DNA of 64,000 bases, from contig JAVBJT010000018.1 in assembly GCA_031546845.1 (NCBI GenBank), positions 62,001 through 126,000 on the forward strand, given 5' to 3'. The position numbers were made by a program, and so were the translations under genes. Source of the stretch: Azoarcus sp031546845. GTDB taxonomy: Bacteria; Pseudomonadota; Gammaproteobacteria; Burkholderiales; Rhodocyclaceae. The notes under the pieces were generated by a model that ran no database searches, had not been told where the DNA came from, and saw nothing but the letters and a program-made list of their open reading frames with translations. Shown here piece by piece: positions 1 to 7,866 of this stretch. The first letter of the stretch is position 1; each line of letters begins with the position of its first letter.

Positions 1-431
1 CGGTGACGGCCGACAACAAGGCCGCCGCCTACGCCGAGGTACAGCGCATTTTCGAGGAGGTGCGTGGCGATACGATGGTACTGGCGCGTTACATGCAGAT
101 TCTGTCGCCCGATCTGTGCACCGCTTATCCGGGGCGTATCATCAACATCCACCACAGTTTTCTACCCAGCTTCGTTGGCGCCAAGCCCTACCATCAGGCT
201 TACGCCAAGGGGGTGAAACTGATCGGCGCGACTTGCCATTACGTAACCGCCGATCTGGACCAGGGGCCGATCATCGAGCAGGACGTGATCCGTATCGACC
301 ATTCCGACTCGGTGGAAGACATGGTCCGTTACGGCAAGGATATCGAGAAGACCGTGCTGGCGCGTGGCTTACGCTATCACCTTGAAGACCGTGTGTTGAC
401 GCACGGCAACAAGACGATCGTTTTCCGTTGA
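1..431 (+). CDS. purU: Formyltetrahydrofolate deformylase, C-terminal part
   Basis: This is the 3' end of a gene whose start lies before the window. PurU hydrolyses 10-formyl-THF to THF and formate, supplying formate for purine synthesis and balancing the one-carbon pool in the cytosol. The visible part is the formyltransferase catalytic fold. It contains NIHHSFLPSFVGAKPYHQAY, in which the Asn and His of the HHSFLPSF block are the conserved catalytic residues, and a later GATCHYVTADLDQGPII block with the conserved Asp. The N-terminal ACT domain that separates PurU from PurN is outside the window. The PurU call therefore rests on the HHSFLPSF(V/K)GAKPYHQA signature, which is typical of PurU. 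It is followed after 54 bases by a membrane protein gene on the same strand. Confidence 0.93.
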   Translation, partial: VTADNKAAAYAEVQRIFEEVRGDTMVLARYMQILSPDLCTAYPGRIINIHHSFLPSFVGAKPYHQAYAKGVKLIGATCHYVTADLDQGPIIEQDVIRIDHSDSVEDMVRYGKDIEKTVLARGLRYHLEDRVLTHGNKTIVFR

Positions 432-485
432 AATGCCCGTCGCCATCAGACGTCCCGATCGCTGTCCGCCAGTAGGAGCCGAAGC

Positions 486-1271
486 ATGACCGTAAGCATT
501 TGGCGTCCGCCGTATCTGTCGCGCCGTTTCGTCCCGGTGTGGCAGCGCAACTTCCTCGTCTGGCGCAAGCTCGCCCTGCCTTCGGTGCTGGGTAATCTGG
601 CCGATCCGGTGATCTATCTTTTCGGCCTTGGTTTCGGCATCGGCATGCTGGTGCCGCAAATCGGCGGCACGTCGTACATCAGCTTTCTCGCCGCCGGCAT
701 GGTGTGTTATTCGACAATGAACTCGGCGACGTTCGAGGCCTTGTATTCCGGTTTCTCGCGCATGCACGTGCAGCGCACGTGGGATGCGATCCTTAACGCG
801 CCGGTAGCGTTGGATGACGTGGTGTTTGCCGAATTGGTGTGGGCGGCGTCGAAGGCCTTGCTGTCGGGCGCGGCGATTCTGCTGGTCGTCACGGTATTCG
901 GTTTGGTGGAAACGCGTTACGTGGCGTGGCTGCTGCCGTTGGTTTTTCTCGTCGGCCTGAGCTTTGCCGCGCTGGGTCTGATCATGACCGCGCTGGCGCC
1001 GAGCTACGACTTTTTCATGTACTACTTTACCCTGTTCATCACGCCGATGACCTTGCTGTCGGGCGTGTTCTTTCCGCTCGAACAACTTCCCGCGCCGCTA
1101 CGCGCCGTTACCGCGTTGTTGCCACTGAGCCATGCGGTGGAACTGGCCCGTCCGCTGTTGCTCGGCCAGGTGCCGGACGGCATTGTGCTTCACCTCGGTG
1201 TGCTTGCCGCGTATGCCGCACTCGCGTTCTGGTTCGCGCTGGCGCTGATGCGTCGCCGTCTGCTCAAGTAG
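486..1271 (+). CDS. ABC-2 type transporter permease (NodJ-like)
   Basis: This 261-residue inner-membrane protein has about six hydrophobic segments. Its layout is that of the ABC-2 permease family, close to the NodJ/drug-efflux branch: an N-terminal basic stretch, then LADPVIYLFGLGFGIG, and a late FITPMTLLSGVFFPLEQLP block that resembles the family signature. Such permeases export lipid-linked sugars or drugs together with a separate ATPase. No ATPase gene lies downstream, where cutA follows, so the partner is probably upstream of purU and outside the window. Start codon 486 follows a GGAGC-type ribosome site. The substrate cannot be told from the sequence. Confidence 0.82.
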   Translation: MTVSIWRPPYLSRRFVPVWQRNFLVWRKLALPSVLGNLADPVIYLFGLGFGIGMLVPQIGGTSYISFLAAGMVCYSTMNSATFEALYSGFSRMHVQRTWDAILNAPVALDDVVFAELVWAASKALLSGAAILLVVTVFGLVETRYVAWLLPLVFLVGLSFAALGLIMTALAPSYDFFMYYFTLFITPMTLLSGVFFPLEQLPAPLRAVTALLPLSHAVELARPLLLGQVPDGIVLHLGVLAAYAALAFWFALALMRRRLLK

Positions 1272-1330
1272 ACGCGTGCCGCATTGCTTTTGAGCCGCCG
1301 GCATAGGCTGGAATACGGTTGGAGTCTGCG

Positions 1331-1672
1331 ATGACTAATACCATTACCGATACCTTGATCGTACTCACCAACCTGCCCGACGCCACCAGCGCCGCTGCGT
1401 TGGCTGGACATCTGGTGAATGGACGGTTTGCTGCCTGCGTGAATATTCTCGCGCCATGTACGTCGGTGTACCGCTGGCGCGGCGAGGTGGAAACCGCAAC
1501 CGAGGTGCCGCTGCTGATCAAAACCACCACGGCGCGCTATGCCGCGCTGGAAGAAGCGATCCGTGGGCATCATCCTTATGAGTTGCCGGAAATCGTCGCC
1601 CTGCCCGTCGCATCGGGCCTTGCCGCTTATCTTGATTGGGTTGCCGCCGAAACCGCGCCGACTTGCGCTTGA
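1331..1672 (+). CDS. cutA: Divalent cation tolerance protein CutA
   Basis: This 113-residue cytosolic protein covers the full CutA fold, a ferredoxin-like trimer linked to copper and divalent-metal tolerance. The diagnostic block FAACVNILAPCTSVYRWRGE is present, followed by EVPLLIKTT and HPYELPEIVALPV, all strongly conserved in CutA1. The ATG at 1331 is chosen because GGAG lies six bases upstream; an ATG four codons earlier has no such site. The gene is 59 bases after the ABC-2 permease on the same strand and converges on a TauE-type permease. In many Betaproteobacteria cutA sits next to dsbD, but dsbD is not here. Confidence 0.93.
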   Translation: MTNTITDTLIVLTNLPDATSAAALAGHLVNGRFAACVNILAPCTSVYRWRGEVETATEVPLLIKTTTARYAALEEAIRGHHPYELPEIVALPVASGLAAYLDWVAAETAPTCA

Positions 1673-1691
1673 AGGCAGACCTGGGCCGGGT

Positions 1692-2498
1692 TTAGCCGAA
1701 CAAGGAATGCAGCATTTTTGCGCACAGCAGAACCAGCACGCCGGCAAAGATCTTTTTCAGTACCACGACCGGTAAACGATGTGCGAGCCGTGCGCCAAGC
1801 GGTGCGGTGAACATACTGGCGAGCGCCACCAGCACCAAGGCCGGCAAATAGATAAAGCCGATGGTGTAAGCCGGCAAATTGGGCGCGCCCTGGCCATTGA
1901 CGAGATAGCCCACCGTGCCGGCAATGGCAATCGGCAAGCCGATGGCGGCCGAGGTGCCGATGGCGTTCTGCATCTTGACGTTGCACCAAGTCATGAACGG
2001 TACCGACAACGATCCGCCGCCGATTGCCACCAGCGCGGAAATACCGCCGATACCCAAACCCACCGCGCTGAGACCAAGCATGCCGGGCAGTTCGCGCGAA
2101 GGTTTGGGTTTGACGTTGATCAGCATCTGCACTGATACGTAAGCCATGAAGCAGCTGAAAAAAATCGCCAGCGCTCGTGAGTCGATGTGTGAAGCGAGAA
2201 AGGTGCTGCCAAAGGTGCCGACGAGAATGCCCGGCGTGATCGCTCGCACGACCTCCCAACGCACCGCGCCATGCTGGTGATGCGCGCGCACGCTGGAGGC
2301 CGAGGTGATGATGATGGTCGCCATCGACGTGCCGAGTGCTAGATGCACGGCCTGTTCGCGGGGAAAATGCTGCGCGAGAAAAAGAGTGGTGAGCATCGGT
2401 ACCATGATGGCGCCACCGCCCACGCCGAGCAGGCCGGCGAAAAAACCGACAAAAACGCCAAGCAGCGGATACGCCAGCCACCAGGGATCAAAAACCAT
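1692..2498 (-). CDS. TauE/SafE-family membrane permease
   Basis: This roughly 268-residue polytopic inner-membrane protein has two related halves. Each half starts with a glycine-rich membrane segment: GFFAGLLGVGGGAIMVP in the first and GIGGISALVAIGGGSLSVP in the second. This is the TauE/SafE pattern, proposed to export sulfite, sulfoacetate or other small organic anions. The start at 2498 is chosen because it gives the usual short N-terminus before the first segment and has AAGGGAG ten bases upstream. It overlaps the end of the upstream EVE-domain gene by 11 bases, so the two are probably translated together. The substrate is unknown. A second member of the same family is at 5544. Confidence 0.88.
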   Translation of the reverse strand: MVFDPWWLAYPLLGVFVGFFAGLLGVGGGAIMVPMLTTLFLAQHFPREQAVHLALGTSMATIIITSASSVRAHHQHGAVRWEVVRAITPGILVGTFGSTFLASHIDSRALAIFFSCFMAYVSVQMLINVKPKPSRELPGMLGLSAVGLGIGGISALVAIGGGSLSVPFMTWCNVKMQNAIGTSAAIGLPIAIAGTVGYLVNGQGAPNLPAYTIGFIYLPALVLVALASMFTAPLGARLAHRLPVVVLKKIFAGVLVLLCAKMLHSLFG

Positions 2499-2991
2499 CG
2501 TTGCCCAGCTCCCTTCCCAGTTTTTTATCCAGACCCATGAGTTCGCGCGTGATGAAACGCCATTCGTCCACATCCACCGGTGTGATGGATAGCCGGTTAC
2601 CCCGGGCGAGCACGCGCATGCCCGCGAGCGCTGGTTGGGCGCGCAATTCAGTTAGCGGGACGAAGCGGGTTTTGCGCACGAAGCGCACATCCACGTTGAA
2701 CCATCGTGGTGCGTCCGGTTTGGCGGCGGGATCGAAGAAGCGGTTGCTGGAATCGAACTGGGTGGCATCCGGGTAAGCCTCGCTCGCCACCCGTGCAAGA
2801 CCGGCAATGCCCGGTTCGGCGCAGCTTGAATGGTAGAACAGCACCGCGTCGCCTTGCGCCATCTGGTTGCGCATCAGATTGCGTGCTTGGTAGTTGCGCA
2901 CGCCGTACCACGGCACGGTTTGCTCCGGCATTGCCGCCAGATCGTCAATGGAGCAATCGGCGGGTTCGGATTTCATCAGCCAGTAGCGCAT
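2488..2991 (-). CDS. EVE domain protein
   Basis: This 167-residue cytosolic protein is an EVE (PUA-like) domain over its full length. It starts MRYWLMKSEPADCSIDDL and continues with VPWYGVRNYQARNLMRNQM, GDAVLFYHSSC and GIAGLARVASEAYPD, all standard EVE blocks (bacterial relatives of human THYN1). EVE domains bind modified bases in nucleic acids, and the bacterial stand-alone proteins have no firmly assigned role. The start at 2991 is preferred over longer in-frame starts because the fold begins at MRYWLMKSEP. The tRNA-Lys gene lies just upstream on the same strand and the TauE-type gene overlaps downstream. Confidence 0.9.
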   Translation of the reverse strand: MRYWLMKSEPADCSIDDLAAMPEQTVPWYGVRNYQARNLMRNQMAQGDAVLFYHSSCAEPGIAGLARVASEAYPDATQFDSSNRFFDPAAKPDAPRWFNVDVRFVRKTRFVPLTELRAQPALAGMRVLARGNRLSITPVDVDEWRFITRELMGLDKKLGRELGNDGF

Positions 2992-3030
2992 GCTTTTTCC
3001 TCCTCCGAAAAAACCGATAAGCAAGCGGGA

Positions 3031-3068
3031 GAAAAATAAAGGGTTGCGGCTTTCGCTCGCAACCCTTT
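3031..3068 (-). terminator. Rho-independent terminator after tRNA-Lys
   Basis: On the minus strand, an 11-bp perfect stem (AAAGGGTTGCG / CGCAACCCTTT) with a 9-base loop lies seven bases past the encoded CCA of the tRNA and is followed by ATTTTTC. Position and form fit an intrinsic terminator for the tRNA transcript. Confidence 0.82.
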
Positions 3069-3075
3069 CGTGTTC

Positions 3076-3151
3076 TGGTGGGGGCACAAGGATTCGAACC
3101 TTGGACCTACTGATTAAGAGTCAGCTGCTCTACCAACTGAGCTATACCCCC
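3076..3151 (-). tRNA. tRNA-Lys (anticodon CTT)
   Basis: The minus strand reads as a complete 76-base tRNA including an encoded CCA end. The acceptor stem is GGGGGTA paired with TGCCCCC. The D-arm has AGCTCAGTTGGTAGAGC, the anticodon loop is CTCTTAA with CTT at positions 34–36, and the T-arm contains GGTTCGAATCC. It is monocistronic, with a terminator directly downstream. Confidence 0.97.
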
Positions 3152-3437
3152 GAAATCTCTTTTGCTGCCGCCGGCTGGAGTCGCTAACGATTCCGCTCAG
3201 CATAAGCCAAGAATGTTAACGTGTTATTGCGCAAGGCGCAACTTGAAGCATGAAAAATAGAGCCTGTAAATTGAACTGTGCAGCTGGGTCTTGAGGCGTC
3301 GCTGTCGGCTGACAGAGAATGGGCAGATGCGCTCTCCGAGGCTTGGTGCAAGAACTGGAACAGACCGCCAAGACGCGGTGGGAAAGGTGAGTTAGGTAAA
3401 AACGGAAAAATGCGATACCTCACATCAAGGAACGTAA

Positions 3438-4344
3438 ATGGAACAGCTTCACCGCACTGACTACGGAACTGCGGCGGCGGTCCGATACTTTCGGCGGCTA
3501 TTTGCCCTCCTTGCGGGAATCAGCCTCTGGATACTCGCGGGGATACAGGGAGGATGCGCAACGATGCCTGGGCAAGGGTTATCCGAGTGGGCGGGGTTTT
3601 ACTATGGAGGAGGTTTGGGTAATGGTTACCGTATTGATGTAGATGGGACTTTCGAGTGGGAAGGGATAACCCCTGTGGGTGGCGATATCGTTGACCACAG
3701 CCATGGCACAGGGAAAGCCTCTTACGACGACGGTACGATCACACTGCGGTTCGACACCTTGGGAGGCGTTCCGGGCTATTACCGCAAAGGGAGAGTCATA
3801 CCGCTTTGCCGCGATTACAGCGGAGGGATACCACTTGCTGCTTGACGATAGCACCTTGCGTGGGTACGTCAATCAGGTCAATAACCATGATTCGTATTTG
3901 ATAGACGCGAGATACTTGCTGCATCGTGTCGCGGACATCGAAGGCGGACGGATTCACAGTACCGGGGAAAAAATCCCGCTCCGCAATTTGCATTATCTTG
4001 TGGCTTTGGAAACAAACACAGCCGATCCAACCGTGGGACGGATTCAGTTGCGTAACAGTCTCCCCCCCCAGTATGCATCCCGTGTGCTGGCGCGTCCGAT
4101 CGAAGGTCGGGTGACGCAGATAAATGCGCCCACGGACGGTAAGCCATTCGAACTACGGATGACGACCAACCTGGGGACGCACCACGGCGTATTCGTCGGT
4201 ATGCGGCTTTACATCGGCGACCGGCGCCTTGACGCGGTGGTTGAGCAGGTTGACGCAGAGTCTTGTATCGTCACGGCAGCCAAAGTGACAGGCTGGAACG
4301 ATCCTGTCGTCGGCACGAGGGTATCCAGTTCACGTATGCGCTGA
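3438..4344 (+). pseudogene. Frameshifted hypothetical envelope/lipoprotein gene
   Basis: Two overlapping frames together read as one protein of about 300 residues. The first (3438–3845) starts after AAGGA and has a basic N-terminus, a hydrophobic stretch LFALLAGISLWILAGI and a GGC that could be a weak lipoprotein Cys, then a β-rich part with a DGTFEWEGITPVGGD block. The second continues from about 3780 with SYRFAAITAEGYHLLLDDSTLRGYVNQ and runs to 4344. Moving from the first to the second frame needs one extra base, probably near the AAAGGG run at about 3787. It may be a true inactivating frameshift or a sequencing error. Base composition is visibly lower in GC than its neighbours. I do not recognise a family. 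Confidence 0.55.
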
Positions 4345-4467
4345 TCACCGAGCAGTCCAATCGTCATCGTGCGCGAGATCGCGCACACCGTCGGGGAAAG
4401 TGTTGCCAACAGCAACAACCGTTACGCTGGTTGCTTCCGCGCTCGACAGCACCCACGGCTCGAAAAA

Positions 4468-5025
4468 TCAGGGTGAAAGTACCCGCCCGCCACGGCGGCG
4501 CGCGCCAATGCCAGCCAAGCCACCCAAGCCATGGCGGCCATGCGCGTGGCAAATGGCGCAGGCGAGTGCGTCGGCGGCATCTGGGCTGGGTTGGCCTTCG
4601 AGGCTCAGCAGGCGTTGGACCATATGTTGTACTTGTTCCTTGGCGGCTTTACCGTGACCGACCACGGATTGTTTGACCTGTAGCGCGGTGTATTCGGCTA
4701 CCGGCAGATCGCAGGAAACAGCGCCGCAGATGACCGCGCCGCGTGCCTGGCCGAGTAGCAGGGTGGATTGTGGGTTGACGTTGACGAACACTTTCTCCAC
4801 TGCCGCTACGTCCGGTGTGTAAGCGGCGATGATTTCGCGCACGCCGTCGAGCAGCGTCTTCAAGCGCTCGGGCAATTCACCGTCTTTGGTTTTGATACAA
4901 CCGCTGGCGATATAGCACAAGCGGTTGCCGGTCACGTCGATAAGGCCGAAGCCGGTGGAGCGCAAACCGGGATCGAGGCCGAGAATACGCGTGGGAACGA
5001 GAGCCTGGGCGCTTGGTGTGATCAT
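4468..5025 (-). CDS. ruvC: Holliday junction resolvase RuvC
   Basis: RuvC is the endonuclease that cuts Holliday junctions in the RuvABC recombination complex. This 185-residue protein keeps the four acidic catalytic residues: Asp18 in ILGLDPGLRSTG, Glu77 in AAVEKVFVNVNPQS, and Asp149/Asp152 in SPDAADALACAICH. The basic QVKQSVVGHGKAAKEQVQHM block is also typical. It is not followed by ruvA–ruvB, which often sit beside it in Betaproteobacteria. Instead it is coupled to ybjQ, whose stop codon shares one base with the ruvC start. The C-terminus is short and arginine/glycine-rich. Confidence 0.96.
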   Translation of the reverse strand: MITPSAQALVPTRILGLDPGLRSTGFGLIDVTGNRLCYIASGCIKTKDGELPERLKTLLDGVREIIAAYTPDVAAVEKVFVNVNPQSTLLLGQARGAVICGAVSCDLPVAEYTALQVKQSVVGHGKAAKEQVQHMVQRLLSLEGQPSPDAADALACAICHAHGRHGLGGLAGIGARRRGGRVLSP

Positions 5026-5345
5026 CAGGCGGCGACTACCGCCGTGCCGCTAACGCAGACCATCAGCATGCCGTTGTCGGCACCGAGCACTTCGTAATCG
5101 ATGTCGATCCCGACAATGGCATTGGCGCCGAGCTTCTGCGCCTGCTCGGCCATTTCTTCCATTGCCACTTTACGTGCATCGGCCAGCGTGCGCTCATAAG
5201 CCCCGGCCCTGCCACCAACAATGTTACGGACCGATGCGAACAGGTCTTTGACGATATTGGCGCCGATGATTGCCTCACCGGTAACAACGCCGAGGTAACG
5301 TTGGATCGGATGACCTTCGAGTGTGGGAGTGGTGGACATTTGCAT
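5025..5345 (-). CDS. YbjQ / UPF0145 family protein
   Basis: This 106-residue cytosolic protein is a full-length member of the YbjQ (putative heavy-metal-binding domain) family, whose proteins form pentamers and have no proven function. The conserved blocks are GVVTGEAIIGANIVKDLFASV, the middle helix AYERTLADARKVAMEEM, and AQKLGANAIVGIDIDYE. The start at 5345 has GGAG seven bases upstream. It lies directly upstream of ruvC with a one-base overlap, suggesting a two-gene transcript. Confidence 0.9.
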   Translation of the reverse strand: MQMSTTPTLEGHPIQRYLGVVTGEAIIGANIVKDLFASVRNIVGGRAGAYERTLADARKVAMEEMAEQAQKLGANAIVGIDIDYEVLGADNGMLMVCVSGTAVVAA

Positions 5346-5525
5346 GGCGGAAACTCCATGGAATAGAACCGTTATTCTAGATTGTTAGGCGCAATGCCGT
5401 ATGTACTTGTGAGTAGGTGCTGGGTGGGTTCTCCTTCGCACTGCGCTGATACACTGGGCTTCGCGCAATCCAATGCCATAAGCAATTCTTCCAGCTTGGT
5501 GCCCCTCTGCTTGTTCTTCAAATCT

Positions 5526-5541
5526 TGTTCCACGTGAAACC
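5526..5541. promoter_or_regulatory. parS-like ParB binding site
   Basis: TGTTCCACGTGAAACC matches the bacterial parS consensus TGTTNCACGTGAAACA at all but the last base. It lies immediately before the start of the TauE-type gene at 5544. Together with the perfect copy at 6335 it forms a pair about 0.8 kb apart. Confidence 0.8.
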
Positions 5542-5543
5542 AT

Positions 5544-6314
5544 ATGGATGTTAATTTTTCTCTCGTCATGCTTGGGTTCGCTGCTTTTTTTGCCGGTTTT
5601 GTCGATGCCATTGTTGGCGGAGGCGGTTTGATTCAGGTTCCCGCGCTCTTTACTGCGTACCCTCAACTTTCACCCGCGACTTTGTTCGGCACCAATAAAT
5701 TGGCGGGTATTGTTGGAACGACGAGCGCGGCGGTGCAGTATGCTCGACGGGTGGCCGTTCCATGGAAGGTTGCACTGCCCGGTGCCATTGCCGCCTTGAT
5801 CGGCTCCTGGCACGGAGCCAAGGCTGTCGTCTTGCTGCCGCCGACCGTACTGCGTCCGTTGGTTCTTGTGCTGCTGATCCTGGTTGCGTTGTATACCTTC
5901 TTGCGCAAGGATTGGGGTGCAACATCCCGGCGTCTAAGCTACGACCATCGCTCGATCGCAATCATCATCGCCATTGGTGGAGTCATTGGTTTTTACGATG
6001 GTTTTTTTGGTCCGGGTACGGGTAGCTTTTTGATCTTTCTGCTCATACGATTTTTAGGTATGGATTTTTTGCGCGCATCGGTGACGGCAAAAATACTCAA
6101 TGTTGCAACCAACCTGGCCGCTATTGTTTCTTTCGCTAGCCATACTCAATTGCTTTGGCTGCTTGGTGGAATCATGGCGGTGTGTAATTTGAGTGGTGCT
6201 GTGATGGGGTCGCGCATGGCGTTGAAACATGGCGTCGGCTTTGTACGCAAGATGTTTCTTGGCGTGGTTGCCGCGTTGATCGCTAAGCTGACCTACGACA
6301 TCGTATTCAGTTAA
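5544..6314 (+). CDS. TauE/SafE-family permease (YfcA-like)
   Basis: This 256-residue inner-membrane protein belongs to the TauE/SafE family and is closer to YfcA than the copy at 1692. The first half begins with FFAGFVDAIVGGGGLIQVPAL and continues with LFGTNKLAGIVGTTSAAVQYAR. The second half has GVIGFYDGFFGPGTGSFLIF and SVTAKILNVATNLAAIVSF, both YfcA hallmarks. About eight membrane segments can be counted. The substrate is unknown. The gene is bracketed by two parS-type sites, one ending three bases before the start codon, so its promoter region is shared with a ParB loading site. Confidence 0.9.
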   Translation: MDVNFSLVMLGFAAFFAGFVDAIVGGGGLIQVPALFTAYPQLSPATLFGTNKLAGIVGTTSAAVQYARRVAVPWKVALPGAIAALIGSWHGAKAVVLLPPTVLRPLVLVLLILVALYTFLRKDWGATSRRLSYDHRSIAIIIAIGGVIGFYDGFFGPGTGSFLIFLLIRFLGMDFLRASVTAKILNVATNLAAIVSFASHTQLLWLLGGIMAVCNLSGAVMGSRMALKHGVGFVRKMFLGVVAALIAKLTYDIVFS

Positions 6315-6334
6315 TGCTCCGGCGCGGAGTGCGT

Positions 6335-6350
6335 TGTTTCACGTGAAACA
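6335..6350. promoter_or_regulatory. parS site (perfect palindrome)
   Basis: TGTTTCACGTGAAACA is an exact 16-bp palindrome identical to the canonical chromosomal parS site bound by ParB. It lies between the TauE-type gene and speD. parS sites cluster near the replication origin in most bacteria. Confidence 0.93.
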
Positions 6351-6400
6351 AGATTCAATGTGCAAGAAATTCCTCAAGAATATTAATGACTTGGATAGCA

Positions 6401-6409
6401 TGGTAGAAT
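6401..6409 (+). promoter_or_regulatory. Possible extended −10 promoter for speD
   Basis: TGGTAGAAT fits the extended −10 pattern TGnTATAAT with one mismatch and would start transcription about 20 bases before the speD start. No good −35 is seen at 16–18 bases spacing. Confidence 0.35.
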
Positions 6410-6438
6410 AGACGGCTTTGACCTACCGGCTATTGGCA

Positions 6439-6900
6439 ATGAATGGACTTCATCTGATCGCCGACCTTTATCGTTGTGGTGGCGCCGGCAGTGCGCTGTG
6501 CGAACGGGAGGCTCTCGAGGCGATGTGCGTGCATGAGTGCCGCGATGCGGGGCTGACGCCGTTGGGGACGTATTTTTATCAATTCCACGATGACGCGGGT
6601 AAGGCTGCGGGCGTGACCGGGACCGTCGTGTTGGCCGAGTCTCATCTGGCCATCCACACATGGCCGGAAAGCGGCGACATCACCCTGGATGTCTATGTCT
6701 GCAATTACTCCCGTGATAACAGCGAGCGCGCGCGTAAGGTATTTCGCCGTGTAATCGAGCACATGGCACCGGAAAGTTCTGTCGTTCACACCGTTGTGCG
6801 CGGCAGGCCCGATGCGGTGGACAAGGCGGACTCGCCGACGCATTTCCAGGAAAACCCGCTGCCGCTCGGTACCGTGGCGCACGCAAGAGCGCTTCGATGA
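6439..6900 (+). CDS. speD: S-adenosylmethionine decarboxylase proenzyme
   Basis: SpeD makes decarboxylated SAM, the aminopropyl donor for spermidine. It is a short, bacterial/archaeal-type proenzyme of 153 residues that cleaves itself to create a pyruvoyl group. The cleavage site is Glu67–Ser68 in TVVLAESHLAIHTWPE; His73 in the same block and Cys88 in LDVYVCNYSRDN are the expected processing and catalytic residues. The ATG at 6439 gives the usual N-terminus (MNGLHLIADLYRC); a TTG seven codons earlier is less likely. The stop overlaps the speE start by four bases (ATGA), so the two spermidine genes are translationally coupled. Confidence 0.95.
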   Translation: MNGLHLIADLYRCGGAGSALCEREALEAMCVHECRDAGLTPLGTYFYQFHDDAGKAAGVTGTVVLAESHLAIHTWPESGDITLDVYVCNYSRDNSERARKVFRRVIEHMAPESSVVHTVVRGRPDAVDKADSPTHFQENPLPLGTVAHARALR

Positions 6901-7784
6901 GCCATGCCGTGTCGTCGATGGGAGACGACTTGCTGTTTGAGCATCTGAACGACGACGCAGGATTTTTTATCCGTGGCGGTCGTTTGCTCGAGCGCGGTCG
7001 TTCCGCCTACCAGGACTATGAAGTCTGGGATACGCCTGCTTTCGGTAAGCTGTTCCGTCTAGATGGCTGTTTCATGACTTCGGAGCGCGACGAGTTCTAT
7101 TACCACGAGAACTTGATTCAGGTTCCCGCGCTGACGCATCCCCTGCCCCGCCGTGCGTTGATTATCGGCGGTGGCGATGGCGGTTCGGCGGAAGAGCTGT
7201 TCAAGCATCCGTCGATGGAGCGTGTCGTGCTCGTCGAGCTGGACGAGAAGGTCATCGATATCGCCCGCGCTCATCTGCACGCGGTGCATCGCGGTGCGCT
7301 CGACGATCCACGGTTGGATATCCGGATTGGCGACGGTTTGACCTACGTCCATGAATCCGCGCCTGCCGCCGGGGAGAAATTCGATCTCATCGTGTTGGAT
7401 TTGACTGATCCGGTAGGGCCGGTCGAGGCGCTCTACGGTGTGGATTTTTTTCGCGCGTGCCGGCGTTTGTTAACGCAGGAAGGGGCAATTACGCTGCATA
7501 TCGGCGCGCCGGTCTTCCAGCCACAACGGGTTGCCGGTCTGGTGGCGGCGCTGCGCGCGGTTTTCGCCCTAGTGCGTCCGTACTTTCTCTACGTTCCTCT
7601 GTACGGCAGCTTGTGGGGCATGGCCTGCGCATCCGATACGTTGGATCCTGCGGCCCTGTCCGCCACCGAAATCGAAGCGCGTATTAGCGCACGGAAGATT
7701 TCCCTATTGCAGCACTACAATGGCTTAGTCCACTGCGCTCAATTCGTTCTTCCCAACCACCTGCGCGCGCTGCTTGTCGGTTGA
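6897..7784 (+). CDS. speE: Spermidine synthase
   Basis: This 295-residue aminopropyltransferase joins decarboxylated SAM and putrescine. It has the Rossmann-like binding block ALIIGGGDGGSAEELFKH, the acidic VVLVELDEKVIDIA strand for the nucleoside, and VLDLTDPVGPVEALYGVDFF, which corresponds to the DxTDPxGP substrate loop with the catalytic Asp. Length and motif spacing are normal. It directly follows and overlaps speD, so the pair converts SAM plus putrescine to spermidine. Confidence 0.95.
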   Translation: MSHAVSSMGDDLLFEHLNDDAGFFIRGGRLLERGRSAYQDYEVWDTPAFGKLFRLDGCFMTSERDEFYYHENLIQVPALTHPLPRRALIIGGGDGGSAEELFKHPSMERVVLVELDEKVIDIARAHLHAVHRGALDDPRLDIRIGDGLTYVHESAPAAGEKFDLIVLDLTDPVGPVEALYGVDFFRACRRLLTQEGAITLHIGAPVFQPQRVAGLVAALRAVFALVRPYFLYVPLYGSLWGMACASDTLDPAALSATEIEARISARKISLLQHYNGLVHCAQFVLPNHLRALLVG

Positions 7785-7866
7785 TGTGGCGCGATGTGGT
7801 AATTCGCGCGCCTTATCGACACCTGCCGCCATTTTTCCTTCGTGCTTGCCACGCCGCCACCTTGCC

